Positions 1 to 5,813 of a stretch of DNA of 7,016 nucleotides are shown one piece after another. The position numbers and the translations under genes are program-made. The stretch covers positions 1-7,016 of the forward strand of contig CALCJE010000309.1 of NCBI GenBank assembly GCA_937965665.1, read 5' to 3'. Each line of letters opens with the position of its first letter. Positions within the stretch are counted from its first letter, which is position 1. This DNA is from an uncultured Bacteroidales bacterium (lineage in GTDB: Bacteria > Bacteroidota > Bacteroidia > Bacteroidales > UBA4417). Below the pieces are notes generated by a model that saw only the letters and a program-made list of their open reading frames with translations, was not told where the DNA came from and searched no databases.

Positions 1-222
1 AGGCTCACCGAGATCATTAAAAATGAAAATATCACCATTGCTGTTTTAACAGTGCCGGCTTCGGAAGCTGCTGTTGTTGCTGAAATTTTAGTCATGGCCG
101 GGATAAAGGGGATACTCAATTTTACTCCAAAACCTATCAATGTGCCCTCAAATGTTTACCTCGAAGAATACGACATGATAACTTCACTTGAAAAACTGGC
201 ATATTTTGTGAAAAAAGTTTAA
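1..222 (+). CDS. rex: Redox-sensing transcriptional repressor Rex, C-terminal part
   Basis: The window opens in frame inside this gene and shows its last 73 residues and a TAA stop at 220-222. Seen: the run ITIAVLTVPASEAA, then GIKGILNFTPKPINVPSNV, then the ending SLEKLAYFVKK. These are the strongly conserved end of the Rex Rossmann domain and the C-terminal helix that is swapped between subunits. Known of the family: Rex is a homodimer that senses the NADH/NAD+ ratio; it binds operators of the TTGTGAA-N4-TTCACAA type when NADH is low and releases them when NADH rises, switching on fermentation and hydrogenase genes. The N-terminal winged helix that would show its DNA specificity lies outside the window. 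A plausible Rex box is present upstream of hydG at 2170-2187, which makes this neighbour a likely local regulator. Identification is firm; the gene is cut only by the window edge. Confidence 0.93.
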   Translation, partial: RLTEIIKNENITIAVLTVPASEAAVVAEILVMAGIKGILNFTPKPINVPSNVYLEEYDMITSLEKLAYFVKKV

Positions 223-223
223 A

Positions 224-248
224 AGCGAACCGGTAATGGTTATTCGCT
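224..248 (+). terminator. Imperfect hairpin just after rex
   Basis: Two bases after the rex stop, AGCGAACC (224-231) can pair with GGTT (238-241) and CGCT (245-248) around a six-base loop, with a three-base bulge ATT on the right arm. It could end or stabilise the rex transcript. No run of T follows, so it is not a convincing intrinsic terminator, and rex and ribF could still be cotranscribed. Confidence 0.25.
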
Positions 249-293
249 CAAGTTCAATGCGCCTTATTGTCAAGTACTTCAAGTGTTTTAACG

Positions 294-1235
294 ATGCGGA
301 TTTTTTACGATTTTGATCAGCTGGTGCCTATTCCTAACCCCGTAATTACCACGGGGAGTTTCGATGGTGTACATGTGGGTCATAAGGCGATCATAAACCG
401 CATTAATAAACTGGCACGCGAAATTCAGGGCGAAAGTGTACTGATCACTTTTCACCCGCATCCACGTAAAGTGCTTTTTCCCGAAACCGCCGGCAAGGAC
501 CTGTTCCTTATTAACTCGCAGCGTGAAAAAATAGAACTTTTGCGTAAAGCCGGTTTGCAGAACCTGATCATTGTTTCCTTCACGCCCGAATTTGCCCGTA
601 TCTCATCCATAGATTTTATCAGGGATATACTGGTTGCAAAACTTCATGCCCGTAAAATTGTAATTGGTTTTAACCACCAGTTTGGCTACAACCGCGAAGG
701 CAATTTCGACTTCCTGAAAGAACTGGGCAGCTACTATAATTTTGAAGTTGAAGAAATTCCCGAACAGGATATTCACAACGAGACGGTAAGTTCGACGCTT
801 ATCCGTAAATCGTTGCAGGAAGGCCGGATTCAGCGCGCCAATGCCTATCTCGATCACCATTATATGATCATTGGGAAACTGAGGTCAGGGAACACCGAAT
901 TAATTGAGCGAAATATACAAACATTGTATATCGAAATTGAGGAAGAATGTAAGCTGGTGCCTCCTGACGGTGTGTATGCGGTGCGCATCGAGGCCGACGG
1001 TGATTCATTTAAGGCCATACTCAATATAAAAAACAGCCGCTATGGCGACGATAGGCGAAAAGAAGATATTAGTATCGAAATATTTCCCTTTGCTGCCATG
1101 AAGCCACTTGGAGGAAAAGATGCCACCGTTTATTTCGCCAAATATATACGCGACGAAATTGAATTTACCGAAACCGATGAACTGAAAAAACAGCTGGAAA
1201 GAGACAAATCGATGGTAGAAGAAATGATTTATTGA
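294..1235 (+). CDS. ribF: RibF-type FAD synthetase with divergent riboflavin kinase domain
   Basis: Bifunctional RibF phosphorylates riboflavin to FMN (C-terminal domain) and adenylates FMN to FAD (N-terminal domain). I chose ATG 294 (313 residues, normal family length); a TTG at 267 in the same frame would add nine unremarkable residues. The adenylyltransferase half is intact: GSFDGVHVGH at residues 21-30 carries the HxGH nucleotide-binding motif, followed by TFHPHPRKVL (52-61), GFNHQFGYNREG (125-136) and SSTLIR (166-171). The kinase half has the right length and keeps VPPDGVYAV and a candidate catalytic Glu near residue 262 (SIEIF). However, the GFPTAN signature is replaced by NIQTLY (207-212): only its Thr survives, and the Asn is Tyr. 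The usual NIGTRPTF is NIKNSRYG. FAD synthetase activity is therefore well supported; kinase activity is doubtful or altered. It follows rex by 71 bases and may be cotranscribed. Confidence 0.9.
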   Translation: MRIFYDFDQLVPIPNPVITTGSFDGVHVGHKAIINRINKLAREIQGESVLITFHPHPRKVLFPETAGKDLFLINSQREKIELLRKAGLQNLIIVSFTPEFARISSIDFIRDILVAKLHARKIVIGFNHQFGYNREGNFDFLKELGSYYNFEVEEIPEQDIHNETVSSTLIRKSLQEGRIQRANAYLDHHYMIIGKLRSGNTELIERNIQTLYIEIEEECKLVPPDGVYAVRIEADGDSFKAILNIKNSRYGDDRRKEDISIEIFPFAAMKPLGGKDATVYFAKYIRDEIEFTETDELKKQLERDKSMVEEMIY

Positions 1236-1258
1236 AATGCCTGCTCACTTCCACCTGT

Positions 1259-1287
1259 TTTGAAAACACCTGGCTCGCATAGCTTTT
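1259..1287 (+). promoter_or_regulatory. Possible Bacteroidota-type promoter for the MBL hydrolase gene
   Basis: TTTG at 1259-1262, a 17-base spacer, then TAGCTTTT at 1280-1287, one mismatch from the TAnnTTTG -7 consensus. Transcription would start near 1294, giving a leader of roughly 30 bases before the GTG at 1323. This is a motif match only, and such short AT-rich motifs also occur by chance. Confidence 0.3.
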
Positions 1288-1322
1288 ACCTTTATACCAC
1301 GAACTACTAATATCCTTGCCCT

Positions 1323-2105
1323 GTGCTAAATGCAGAAAATAAACTGAAAATTACATTCCTGGGAACAGGTACCTCAACGGGAGTCCCGGTAGTGGCATGC
1401 AACTGCGAAGTATGTACCAGTGATGATGCACGCGATAAGCGATATCGAACCTCGGTTATGCTCAGCAGGGGAGGATCGAACATTATTATAGACTGTGGCC
1501 CCGATTTCAGGATACAAATGCTGAAACATAAGGTTGACGACATCAATGCCGTACTCTTTACGCACGCACACCGAGACCATATTGCCGGGCTCGACGATAT
1601 CAGGGCTTATAATTTTATACTCCACAAATCCATTGATATATATGGTTCGCAGCCCACGCTTGATGCGATAAAGGAGCAGTTTCCATACATCTTTACACCC
1701 GGGCGATATTTCGGAGCACCGCAGCTTAACCTGCATCCCATCATAAATAGTCCTTTCGCTATCGGCGATTTTAATTTTATCCCGGTCCAGGTTATGCACC
1801 AGGAGATGAAAGTGTTTGGCTACCGCATCGGTGATTTTACCTATATTACCGATGCCAATTATATTTCGCCGGCGGAAATGGAAAAAATACGTGGTTCGAA
1901 AGTGATTGTAATCAATGCATTGAGAAACTCTCGTCATGTTTCGCATTTCTCGCTGAATGAATCGCTCGAAATATTGAGTGACCTGAAACCCGAAAAGGCC
2001 TATCTTACCCATATCAGCCATTTCCTGGGGAAATACAATATGGTGGAACCCAAACTGCCTGATGGTGTGCACCTGGCTTACGATGGACTGCAGATAGAAG
2101 TGTGA
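1323..2105 (+). CDS. PhnP-like MBL-fold metallo-hydrolase
   Basis: A 260-residue metallo-beta-lactamase-fold hydrolase of the PhnP/Lactamase_B_2 group. Start: an in-frame TAA lies at 1308-1310 and GTG 1323 is the only usual start codon between it and the conserved LGTGTSTGVP motif (residues 13-22), so the GTG start is well forced. The CNCEVC motif supplies Cys26, Cys28 and Cys31 in the CxCxxC spacing of the PhnP structural zinc site. HAHRDH (81-86) is the HxHxDH di-metal motif. His159, Asp177 and His230 fit the remaining active-site ligands, and His233, three residues on, fits the fourth structural-zinc ligand. PhnP hydrolyses 5-phosphoribosyl 1,2-cyclic phosphate in C-P lyase pathways. No phn genes are present here, so the substrate is open: another cyclic phosphodiester is a reasonable inference, not shown. 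It sits 87 bases after ribF on the same strand. Confidence 0.85.
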   Translation: MLNAENKLKITFLGTGTSTGVPVVACNCEVCTSDDARDKRYRTSVMLSRGGSNIIIDCGPDFRIQMLKHKVDDINAVLFTHAHRDHIAGLDDIRAYNFILHKSIDIYGSQPTLDAIKEQFPYIFTPGRYFGAPQLNLHPIINSPFAIGDFNFIPVQVMHQEMKVFGYRIGDFTYITDANYISPAEMEKIRGSKVIVINALRNSRHVSHFSLNESLEILSDLKPEKAYLTHISHFLGKYNMVEPKLPDGVHLAYDGLQIEV

Positions 2106-2169
2106 TATTCCGATCAGATTCAGTAATATAAATATATTGTTTTGGCCTTACAAACTTCAGTGATTTTTA

Positions 2170-2187
2170 TTGTTAAATATTTCACAT
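2170..2187. promoter_or_regulatory. Candidate Rex operator upstream of hydG
   Basis: TTGTTAAATATTTCACAT agrees at 16 of 18 positions with the classical Rex operator form TTGTGAA-N4-TTCACAA; the left arm TTGTTAA is itself an accepted variant. Seven of nine base pairs are symmetric about the centre. It lies 79 bases before the hydG ATG, in the only long intergenic gap of the plus-strand block, with the rex gene about 2 kb upstream. Known: Rex controls hydrogenase genes in several anaerobic lineages. Its distance from the possible -7 box at 2228 (centre near -63) is rather far for simple occlusion, so the true start site may differ. Confidence 0.55.
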
Positions 2188-2189
2188 AA

Positions 2190-2213
2190 ATTTAAGTATT
2201 ATAATGCTTAAAT
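2190..2213. repeat. Perfect 7-bp inverted repeat in the hydG upstream region
   Basis: ATTTAAG (2190-2196) and CTTAAAT (2207-2213) are exact reverse complements around a 10-base AT-rich spacer. The dyad centre is 23 bp from the centre of the Rex-like box, about two helical turns, on the same DNA face. It could be a second operator. It is too AT-rich to be a good terminator, and such repeats also arise by chance in AT-rich DNA. Confidence 0.35.
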
Positions 2214-2227
2214 AGTTGGATTTATTG

Positions 2228-2235
2228 TAATTTTG
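2228..2235 (+). promoter_or_regulatory. Possible -7 box of the hydG promoter
   Basis: TAATTTTG matches the Bacteroidota -7 consensus TAnnTTTG exactly and would give a leader of about 24 bases before the ATG at 2266. No TTTG is found at the expected -33 position, so support is partial. Confidence 0.3.
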
Positions 2236-2265
2236 CCCCATAAAACGATTGTTAAAATACCTGAA

Positions 2266-3702
2266 ATGAAATTTCAACCTGAAAAATGCAGGATTCCCGA
2301 TCAGCGCATGAAGCCATTCATCGATGCCGACGAAATATGGGACCATATCAATAATGCCAGGCCTACCATGGAAGATGTGAGGGCTGTAATTGCAAAATCA
2401 CTCAGCAAACAGCGGCTCACCCTAGCCGAAACTGCTACTCTGATCAGTGCCGATACACCTGAGTTAATAGAAGAAATTAAGCAGGGCGCCCGCAGGTTGA
2501 AGGAAATGGTGTACGGAAACCGTATTGTGCTTTTTGCACCCTTGTATATCGGTAATAAATGTACCAACAACTGTTCCTACTGCGGTTTCCGCTCTTCGAA
2601 CAAAGAAGCCATTCGCAGCACGCTCGAAGACCGTGAACTGGTGAAGGAAGTTGAAGCCCTGCAGGACAACGGCCAGAAAAGACTTATCCTGGTGTATGGT
2701 GAGCATCCTGAATATGGTCCTGAATATATTGCGCATACCGTAAAAGTGGTGTACGGTGTAAAAAAAGGCAATGGCGAAATCAGGCGGGTAAATGTTAATG
2801 CTGCGCCCCTTGATATTGAAGGATTCAGAATTGTGAAGGAATCGGGAATCGGAACGTACCAGATTTTCCAGGAAACGTACCATCCCGAAATTTACACACA
2901 CTATCACCTGGGTGGCAAAAAGCGTAACTACGAGTACAGGCTCACCTCGCTCGACCGTGCGCAGGAAGCCGGTATCGACGATGTAGGTATAGGCGCATTA
3001 TTTGGCTTATACGACTGGCGTTTCGAAGTGTTAGCCCTCGTAAGGCACACCAATCACCTCGAAGCCTGTTATAATGTAGGTCCACACACCATCTCGTTCC
3101 CACGCATTCAGGAAGCATCGGCCATGAACTTTGAAGGCAAATACCGGGTTTCGGACGAGGAATTCACCAGGCTTGTGGCTATTTTGAGGTTGGCAGTGCC
3201 ATATACCGGTCTGATACTTACAGCCCGCGAAAATGCTGCTGTGCGCGACGAGGTTATGCGTTTCGGGGTTTCGCAGATTGATGGAGGAACAAAACTTGAA
3301 CTGGGCAGTTATTCGGAAAATAAAAATGAGGCTCAGGATCTGAACCGGGAGCAGTTCCATATCAACGATTCCCGATCGCTCAACGAGATTATTGATGAAT
3401 TGCTGTCGACAGATTACCTGCCTTCGTTTTGCACGGCCTGCTACCGCCTGGGGCGCACAGGCGAGCATTTTATGGAATTTTCAGTGCCCGGGTTTATCAA
3501 GCGTTTTTGCTCACCCAATGCCATACTTACCCTTACTGAATACCTCGAAGATTATGCACCTCTGGCTACAAAAGAGAAAGGGTATAAGGTAATTGAAGAA
3601 AACCTGGTTGAACTCGAAAAAGCCCACGAAAAAGTTAATATACCGGAAATCAGGTCGAGGATAGAAAAAATAAAAGCTGGGGCCAGGGATTTGTATTTTT
3701 GA
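2266..3702 (+). CDS. hydG: [FeFe]-hydrogenase maturase HydG (radical SAM tyrosine lyase)
   Basis: HydG cleaves tyrosine with S-adenosylmethionine to p-cresol and dehydroglycine, which becomes CO and cyanide, and builds the Fe(CO)2(CN)-cysteine synthon for the H-cluster of [FeFe]-hydrogenase. It is cytosolic and oxygen-sensitive. I prefer ATG 2266 (478 residues); a TTG at 2233 in frame overlaps the possible -7 box and adds only eleven residues. Seen: KCTNNCSYCGFR gives the radical SAM CxxxCxxC at Cys99, Cys103 and Cys106. The C-terminal CTACYRLGRTGEHFM segment gives Cys389 and Cys392, and Cys415 follows after 22 residues: this CX2CX22C auxiliary-cluster motif separates HydG from thiamine ThiH. 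Length is normal and nothing is broken. hydE, hydF and hydrogenase genes are not visible, but two TM1266-like genes follow. The upstream Rex box suggests induction when NADH accumulates. Confidence 0.97.
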   Translation: MKFQPEKCRIPDQRMKPFIDADEIWDHINNARPTMEDVRAVIAKSLSKQRLTLAETATLISADTPELIEEIKQGARRLKEMVYGNRIVLFAPLYIGNKCTNNCSYCGFRSSNKEAIRSTLEDRELVKEVEALQDNGQKRLILVYGEHPEYGPEYIAHTVKVVYGVKKGNGEIRRVNVNAAPLDIEGFRIVKESGIGTYQIFQETYHPEIYTHYHLGGKKRNYEYRLTSLDRAQEAGIDDVGIGALFGLYDWRFEVLALVRHTNHLEACYNVGPHTISFPRIQEASAMNFEGKYRVSDEEFTRLVAILRLAVPYTGLILTARENAAVRDEVMRFGVSQIDGGTKLELGSYSENKNEAQDLNREQFHINDSRSLNEIIDELLSTDYLPSFCTACYRLGRTGEHFMEFSVPGFIKRFCSPNAILTLTEYLEDYAPLATKEKGYKVIEENLVELEKAHEKVNIPEIRSRIEKIKAGARDLYF

Positions 3703-3749
3703 TGTCGGATGTGAGATGTTGGATGTGAGATGTCGGATGTTGGATGTGT
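3701..3749 (+). repeat. Heptamer tandem repeat, seven GATGTNN units
   Basis: Seven consecutive 7-base units starting at 3701: GATGTCG, GATGTGA, GATGTTG, GATGTGA, GATGTCG, GATGTTG, GATGTGT. The first five bases are invariant and the last two vary. The first unit overlaps the hydG stop codon (TGA 3700-3702). The tract lies between hydG and the first TM1266-like gene. The period is not a multiple of three and there is no self-complementarity, so it is neither coding nor a hairpin. It resembles the short heptameric intergenic repeats seen in other bacteria; any role is unknown. Confidence 0.85.
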
Positions 3750-3816
3750 TGCGCCAGGCAGCCTATACACGGTACGAAACACAAAATAATATTTATCCAT
3801 TTTAACAGGTTTTACC

Positions 3817-4074
3817 ATGACAGAAACACGCATTCTGGGTCTGCTCATTACAGATCGCATTAAAGAAGCCGGCCGTACCCAGCTTACACTTACCAGGTAC
3901 TCGCGGTTAATCCGATCGAGGCTCGGATTTCATGAACTGAATGATAATGTTTGCAGCCGATCAGGAATTATCATTTTACATTTAATGGGTACACCTGCCG
4001 AGTGGGCGGAATTTGAGCAGGAACTCAGCCTGATTGGTGGCCTCGAAGTTCAGAATATGTCGTTTACCTATTAA
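3817..4074 (+). CDS. TM1266-like iron-only hydrogenase system regulator, copy 1
   Basis: An 85-residue protein starting with TETRILGLLITDR and ending EVQNMSFTY. Its layout (strand RILGLLI, helix, LTRYSRLIRSRLGFHE, strand GIIILHLMG, helix, short strand) is that of the small ACT/ferredoxin-like TM1266 family, annotated elsewhere as 'iron-only hydrogenase system regulator' because its genes sit with hydE, hydF and hydG. It lies 114 bases after hydG, with the heptamer repeat in the gap and no clear promoter of its own, so read-through from hydG is likely. It shares 35 of 85 residues with the next gene in an ungapped comparison. No helix-turn-helix or metal motif is visible; a ligand-sensing or heterodimer role is inference. 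ATG 3817 is the natural start: the conserved RILG strand begins four residues in. Confidence 0.8.
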   Translation: MTETRILGLLITDRIKEAGRTQLTLTRYSRLIRSRLGFHELNDNVCSRSGIIILHLMGTPAEWAEFEQELSLIGGLEVQNMSFTY

Positions 4075-4085
4075 TTCATGGTGTT

Positions 4086-4343
4086 ATGAAAGAAGTCAGA
4101 ATATTGGGCGTAATGATTAACGAACCTTCCAGGGAGCCGGGTAAAATACAGAACATACTTACCCGCTATGGCTGCAGTATACGTACCCGCCTGGGTTTGC
4201 ACGATACCGGAGAGGAGTATGCCCGCGAAACCGGGCTGGTGCTGCTCGAACTGGTTGGCGACCCACAGGAGTGCCTCCGCCTCGAAAATGAATTGCTGGC
4301 CCTCGATGGGGTGGAGGTTCAGAAAATGGTATTCAGGAAATAG
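4086..4343 (+). CDS. TM1266-like iron-only hydrogenase system regulator, copy 2
   Basis: The second 85-residue copy, 11 bases after the first, so almost certainly cotranscribed with it. It begins KEVRILGVMINEPSREPG and has the family core ILTRYGCSIRTRLGLHD, the strand GLVLLELVG and the ending GVEVQKMVF. Residues shared with copy 1 cluster in the first strand (RILG), the LTRY and IRxRLGxH segment and the C-terminal strand (GxEVQxM); the loop at residues 40-49 and the second helix differ. Identical length with no gaps points to tandem duplication followed by divergence, perhaps into partners of one dimer (inference). This copy looks slightly closer to what I remember of the Thermotoga family member. 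Its function is not biochemically established in the family: it is tied to hydrogenase systems by gene context. It ends 77 bases before the convergent CHU_C gene. Confidence 0.83.
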   Translation: MKEVRILGVMINEPSREPGKIQNILTRYGCSIRTRLGLHDTGEEYARETGLVLLELVGDPQECLRLENELLALDGVEVQKMVFRK

Positions 4344-4397
4344 CTATTTAGCAGCAAGCCACTGCCCGTTGGTGCGCTTTATACCGCCGATATTGGT

Positions 4398-4423
4398 TAA
4401 CTCCTGCGCCTGGTTGCAGGTTA
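4398..4423. terminator. Weak hairpin between convergent genes
   Basis: CCTGC (4403-4407) pairs with GCAGG (4416-4420) around an eight-base loop, and TAA (4398-4400) can pair with TTA (4421-4423) past a two-base bulge. It sits at the meeting point of the two convergent transcription units and overlaps the stop of the minus-strand gene. There is no T tract on either side, so its role as a terminator is uncertain. Confidence 0.22.
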
Positions 4424-5707
4424 TTGCGTAATTCCGCTCCCCAGTATGGTTAAGGAACCTTTATGTGTTTCAGTAGTGTAAAAACCAATAGTTTTAAGAA
4501 TATAATAATATGAGCCGTCGGGAACGCCTTCAGCAATCCAGTCGCTTTTATAATCCTGTGTTTCGTAAACTTTACGACCCCAGCGGTCGAAAACTATCAG
4601 TTCCATTCGCTGATACTCGTTGGTGATTTTTATATCCTCACCCGATCCTGTCTTGTTTTCATTCAGAATCAGGAAAACATCATTTTTACTGTCAGCATTA
4701 GGCGTTATCACACCCGGTATTTTTAATTTGGCAACACGTATAGGGATTATTTTTTCGATAATCGAATCGCATCCGTTTTCGTTATAAATGTGAAGTTTTA
4801 CAGTATAGCTGGGATTGGTTCCGGTTACGGTATTGGCTTTTTCGAAAATGTGCACCGGGTGAAACGACCTGGCAGTATCGCCATCGCCAAAATCCCAGAG
4901 CGGAGGTTCAATAACATGTGTTGGCGGCACTTCCTCGAACGAAAATGCGAGTACAGGATTTTCGACATATATGGTTGTATCCTGGTTTCCTTCAACAATC
5001 ATTTTAACCTTGGCCCCTGGTAGTCCATTTATTGTGTAAGCACTGTCGAAAATGCAACCATTCTTATCGGTTACCCGGATATGGTTTTTGCCGGCACAAA
5101 GGTATTTCTTAATAAAATCGTATTGCGAAGGCTTTCCATTCCAGAGGTATTTATAGGGTGGTGTGCCGCCTGAAGCATCCGCCTGGAAGTTGGCATCACA
5201 GGTCTTGGGGCAGGTAGGTGTAAGTTCGGTGAGTACCAGGTTTATTTTTGGATTTACAACGGCTTTGCCATCCACAAACACTACTGGTAAATTGCCTGCG
5301 GTGGTATGATAAAAACTGCTGGTGGTATTCCAGCCCAGGATAGTAGTACCTGCCAGGCCTTTAAAGCGAAGCGTAACCAGGGTGTCGTTGGGAAGTGAAA
5401 CAGATGTTTTGCCTGACCATGTAATTACCACCGAATCATCATAAATAGTTGTTGCAAAATTGCCGGCAGCCAGTGCTTCATGAACACCAAAGTACTCGGC
5501 ACACAAAACTTTATCACCTTCGAAAGTAAGATTCAGCCTGAGTGAATCCACCGCAGTCATATTATGAACTACAACCGGAACCGATTTAAACGCATTATAA
5601 CAAACTGAAATACTGTCAATTTCTGTAAAAACCTGGGCTTTGGACTGCTGAGGCACAACAAAAAAGAATAGTACAACAAATGAAATGATGGTCAGAAATT
5701 TTTGCAT
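4421..5707 (-). CDS. Secreted cohesin-like/PKD protein with CHU_C (T9SS type B) C-terminal domain
   Basis: A 428-residue exported protein. Residues 1-24 are a Sec signal peptide: Lys3, hydrophobic stretch IISFVVLFFFVV, likely cleavage in SKA-Q; no lipobox Cys. Residues about 26-152 form a beta-rich domain resembling cohesin-type modules (VVITWSGK, TLVTLRFKGLAG). Residues about 155-228 resemble a SprB-type repeat (ASGGTPPYKYLWN, then IRVTDKNGC). Residues about 232-325 are PKD-like, with WDFGDGD at 271-277. Residues 328-424 are the CHU_C domain: IPGVITPNADSKNDVF, ELIVFDRWGRKVYET, DGSYYYIL. In Bacteroidota this domain directs proteins through the type IX secretion system to the surface or medium. 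No catalytic domain is visible, so an adhesive or structural surface role is inferred. It follows the CoA-binding gene by 106 bases and may have its own promoter. Confidence 0.92.
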   Translation of the reverse strand: MQKFLTIISFVVLFFFVVPQQSKAQVFTEIDSISVCYNAFKSVPVVVHNMTAVDSLRLNLTFEGDKVLCAEYFGVHEALAAGNFATTIYDDSVVITWSGKTSVSLPNDTLVTLRFKGLAGTTILGWNTTSSFYHTTAGNLPVVFVDGKAVVNPKINLVLTELTPTCPKTCDANFQADASGGTPPYKYLWNGKPSQYDFIKKYLCAGKNHIRVTDKNGCIFDSAYTINGLPGAKVKMIVEGNQDTTIYVENPVLAFSFEEVPPTHVIEPPLWDFGDGDTARSFHPVHIFEKANTVTGTNPSYTVKLHIYNENGCDSIIEKIIPIRVAKLKIPGVITPNADSKNDVFLILNENKTGSGEDIKITNEYQRMELIVFDRWGRKVYETQDYKSDWIAEGVPDGSYYYILKTIGFYTTETHKGSLTILGSGITQ

Positions 5708-5755
5708 GCCGGTAGTTGGTTCTGTATTGCGGTTTTAAAATGGTAAATCGAGGTG

Positions 5756-5784
5756 CTAAATTAATCAATTTACAGCAGAACGAA
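5756..5784 (-). promoter_or_regulatory. Possible promoter of the CHU_C protein gene
   Basis: On the minus strand TTCG (5784-5781), a 17-base spacer and TAATTTAG (5763-5756) each match the TTTG / TAnnTTTG consensus with one mismatch. The leader would be about 40 bases. Weak, motif-only support. Confidence 0.22.
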
Positions 5785-5813
5785 AATTTCCGTGTTTTGG
5801 TGTGCAGCAGCGT

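Noticed and set aside
1256..1268. Palindrome TGTTTTGAAAACA between ribF and the MBL hydrolase gene, as a terminator
   Set aside because: The stem is short and AT-rich with almost no loop and no T tract follows; part of it serves better as a possible -33 box.
1374..2072. A 232-codon open frame on the minus strand opposite the MBL hydrolase gene
   Set aside because: It lies wholly within a gene with intact catalytic motifs, its translation has no recognisable domain, and it reads as the shadow of the plus-strand codon bias.
2200..2205. TATAAT resembling a sigma-70 -10 box upstream of hydG
   Set aside because: The only -35-like hexamer (TTCACA, 2181-2186) is 13 bases away, too close, and the Bacteroidota primary sigma factor prefers TAnnTTTG; the region is AT-rich enough for chance matches.
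2266..3702. Alternative identity as thiamine-pathway ThiH
   Set aside because: ThiH shares the radical SAM tyrosine-lyase core but lacks the C-terminal CX2CX22C cluster motif seen here, and ThiH is shorter; the following TM1266-like genes also fit HydG.
3552..3860. A minus-strand open frame running through the heptamer repeat
   Set aside because: Its low-complexity His-Pro-Thr-Ser-rich stretch is simply the translation of the tandem heptamers, and it covers the ends of two supported genes.
4168..4431. An 87-codon plus-strand frame overlapping the second TM1266-like gene
   Set aside because: Most of it is an alternative reading of a supported gene; the translation is rich in Trp, Cys and Ala with no family resemblance.
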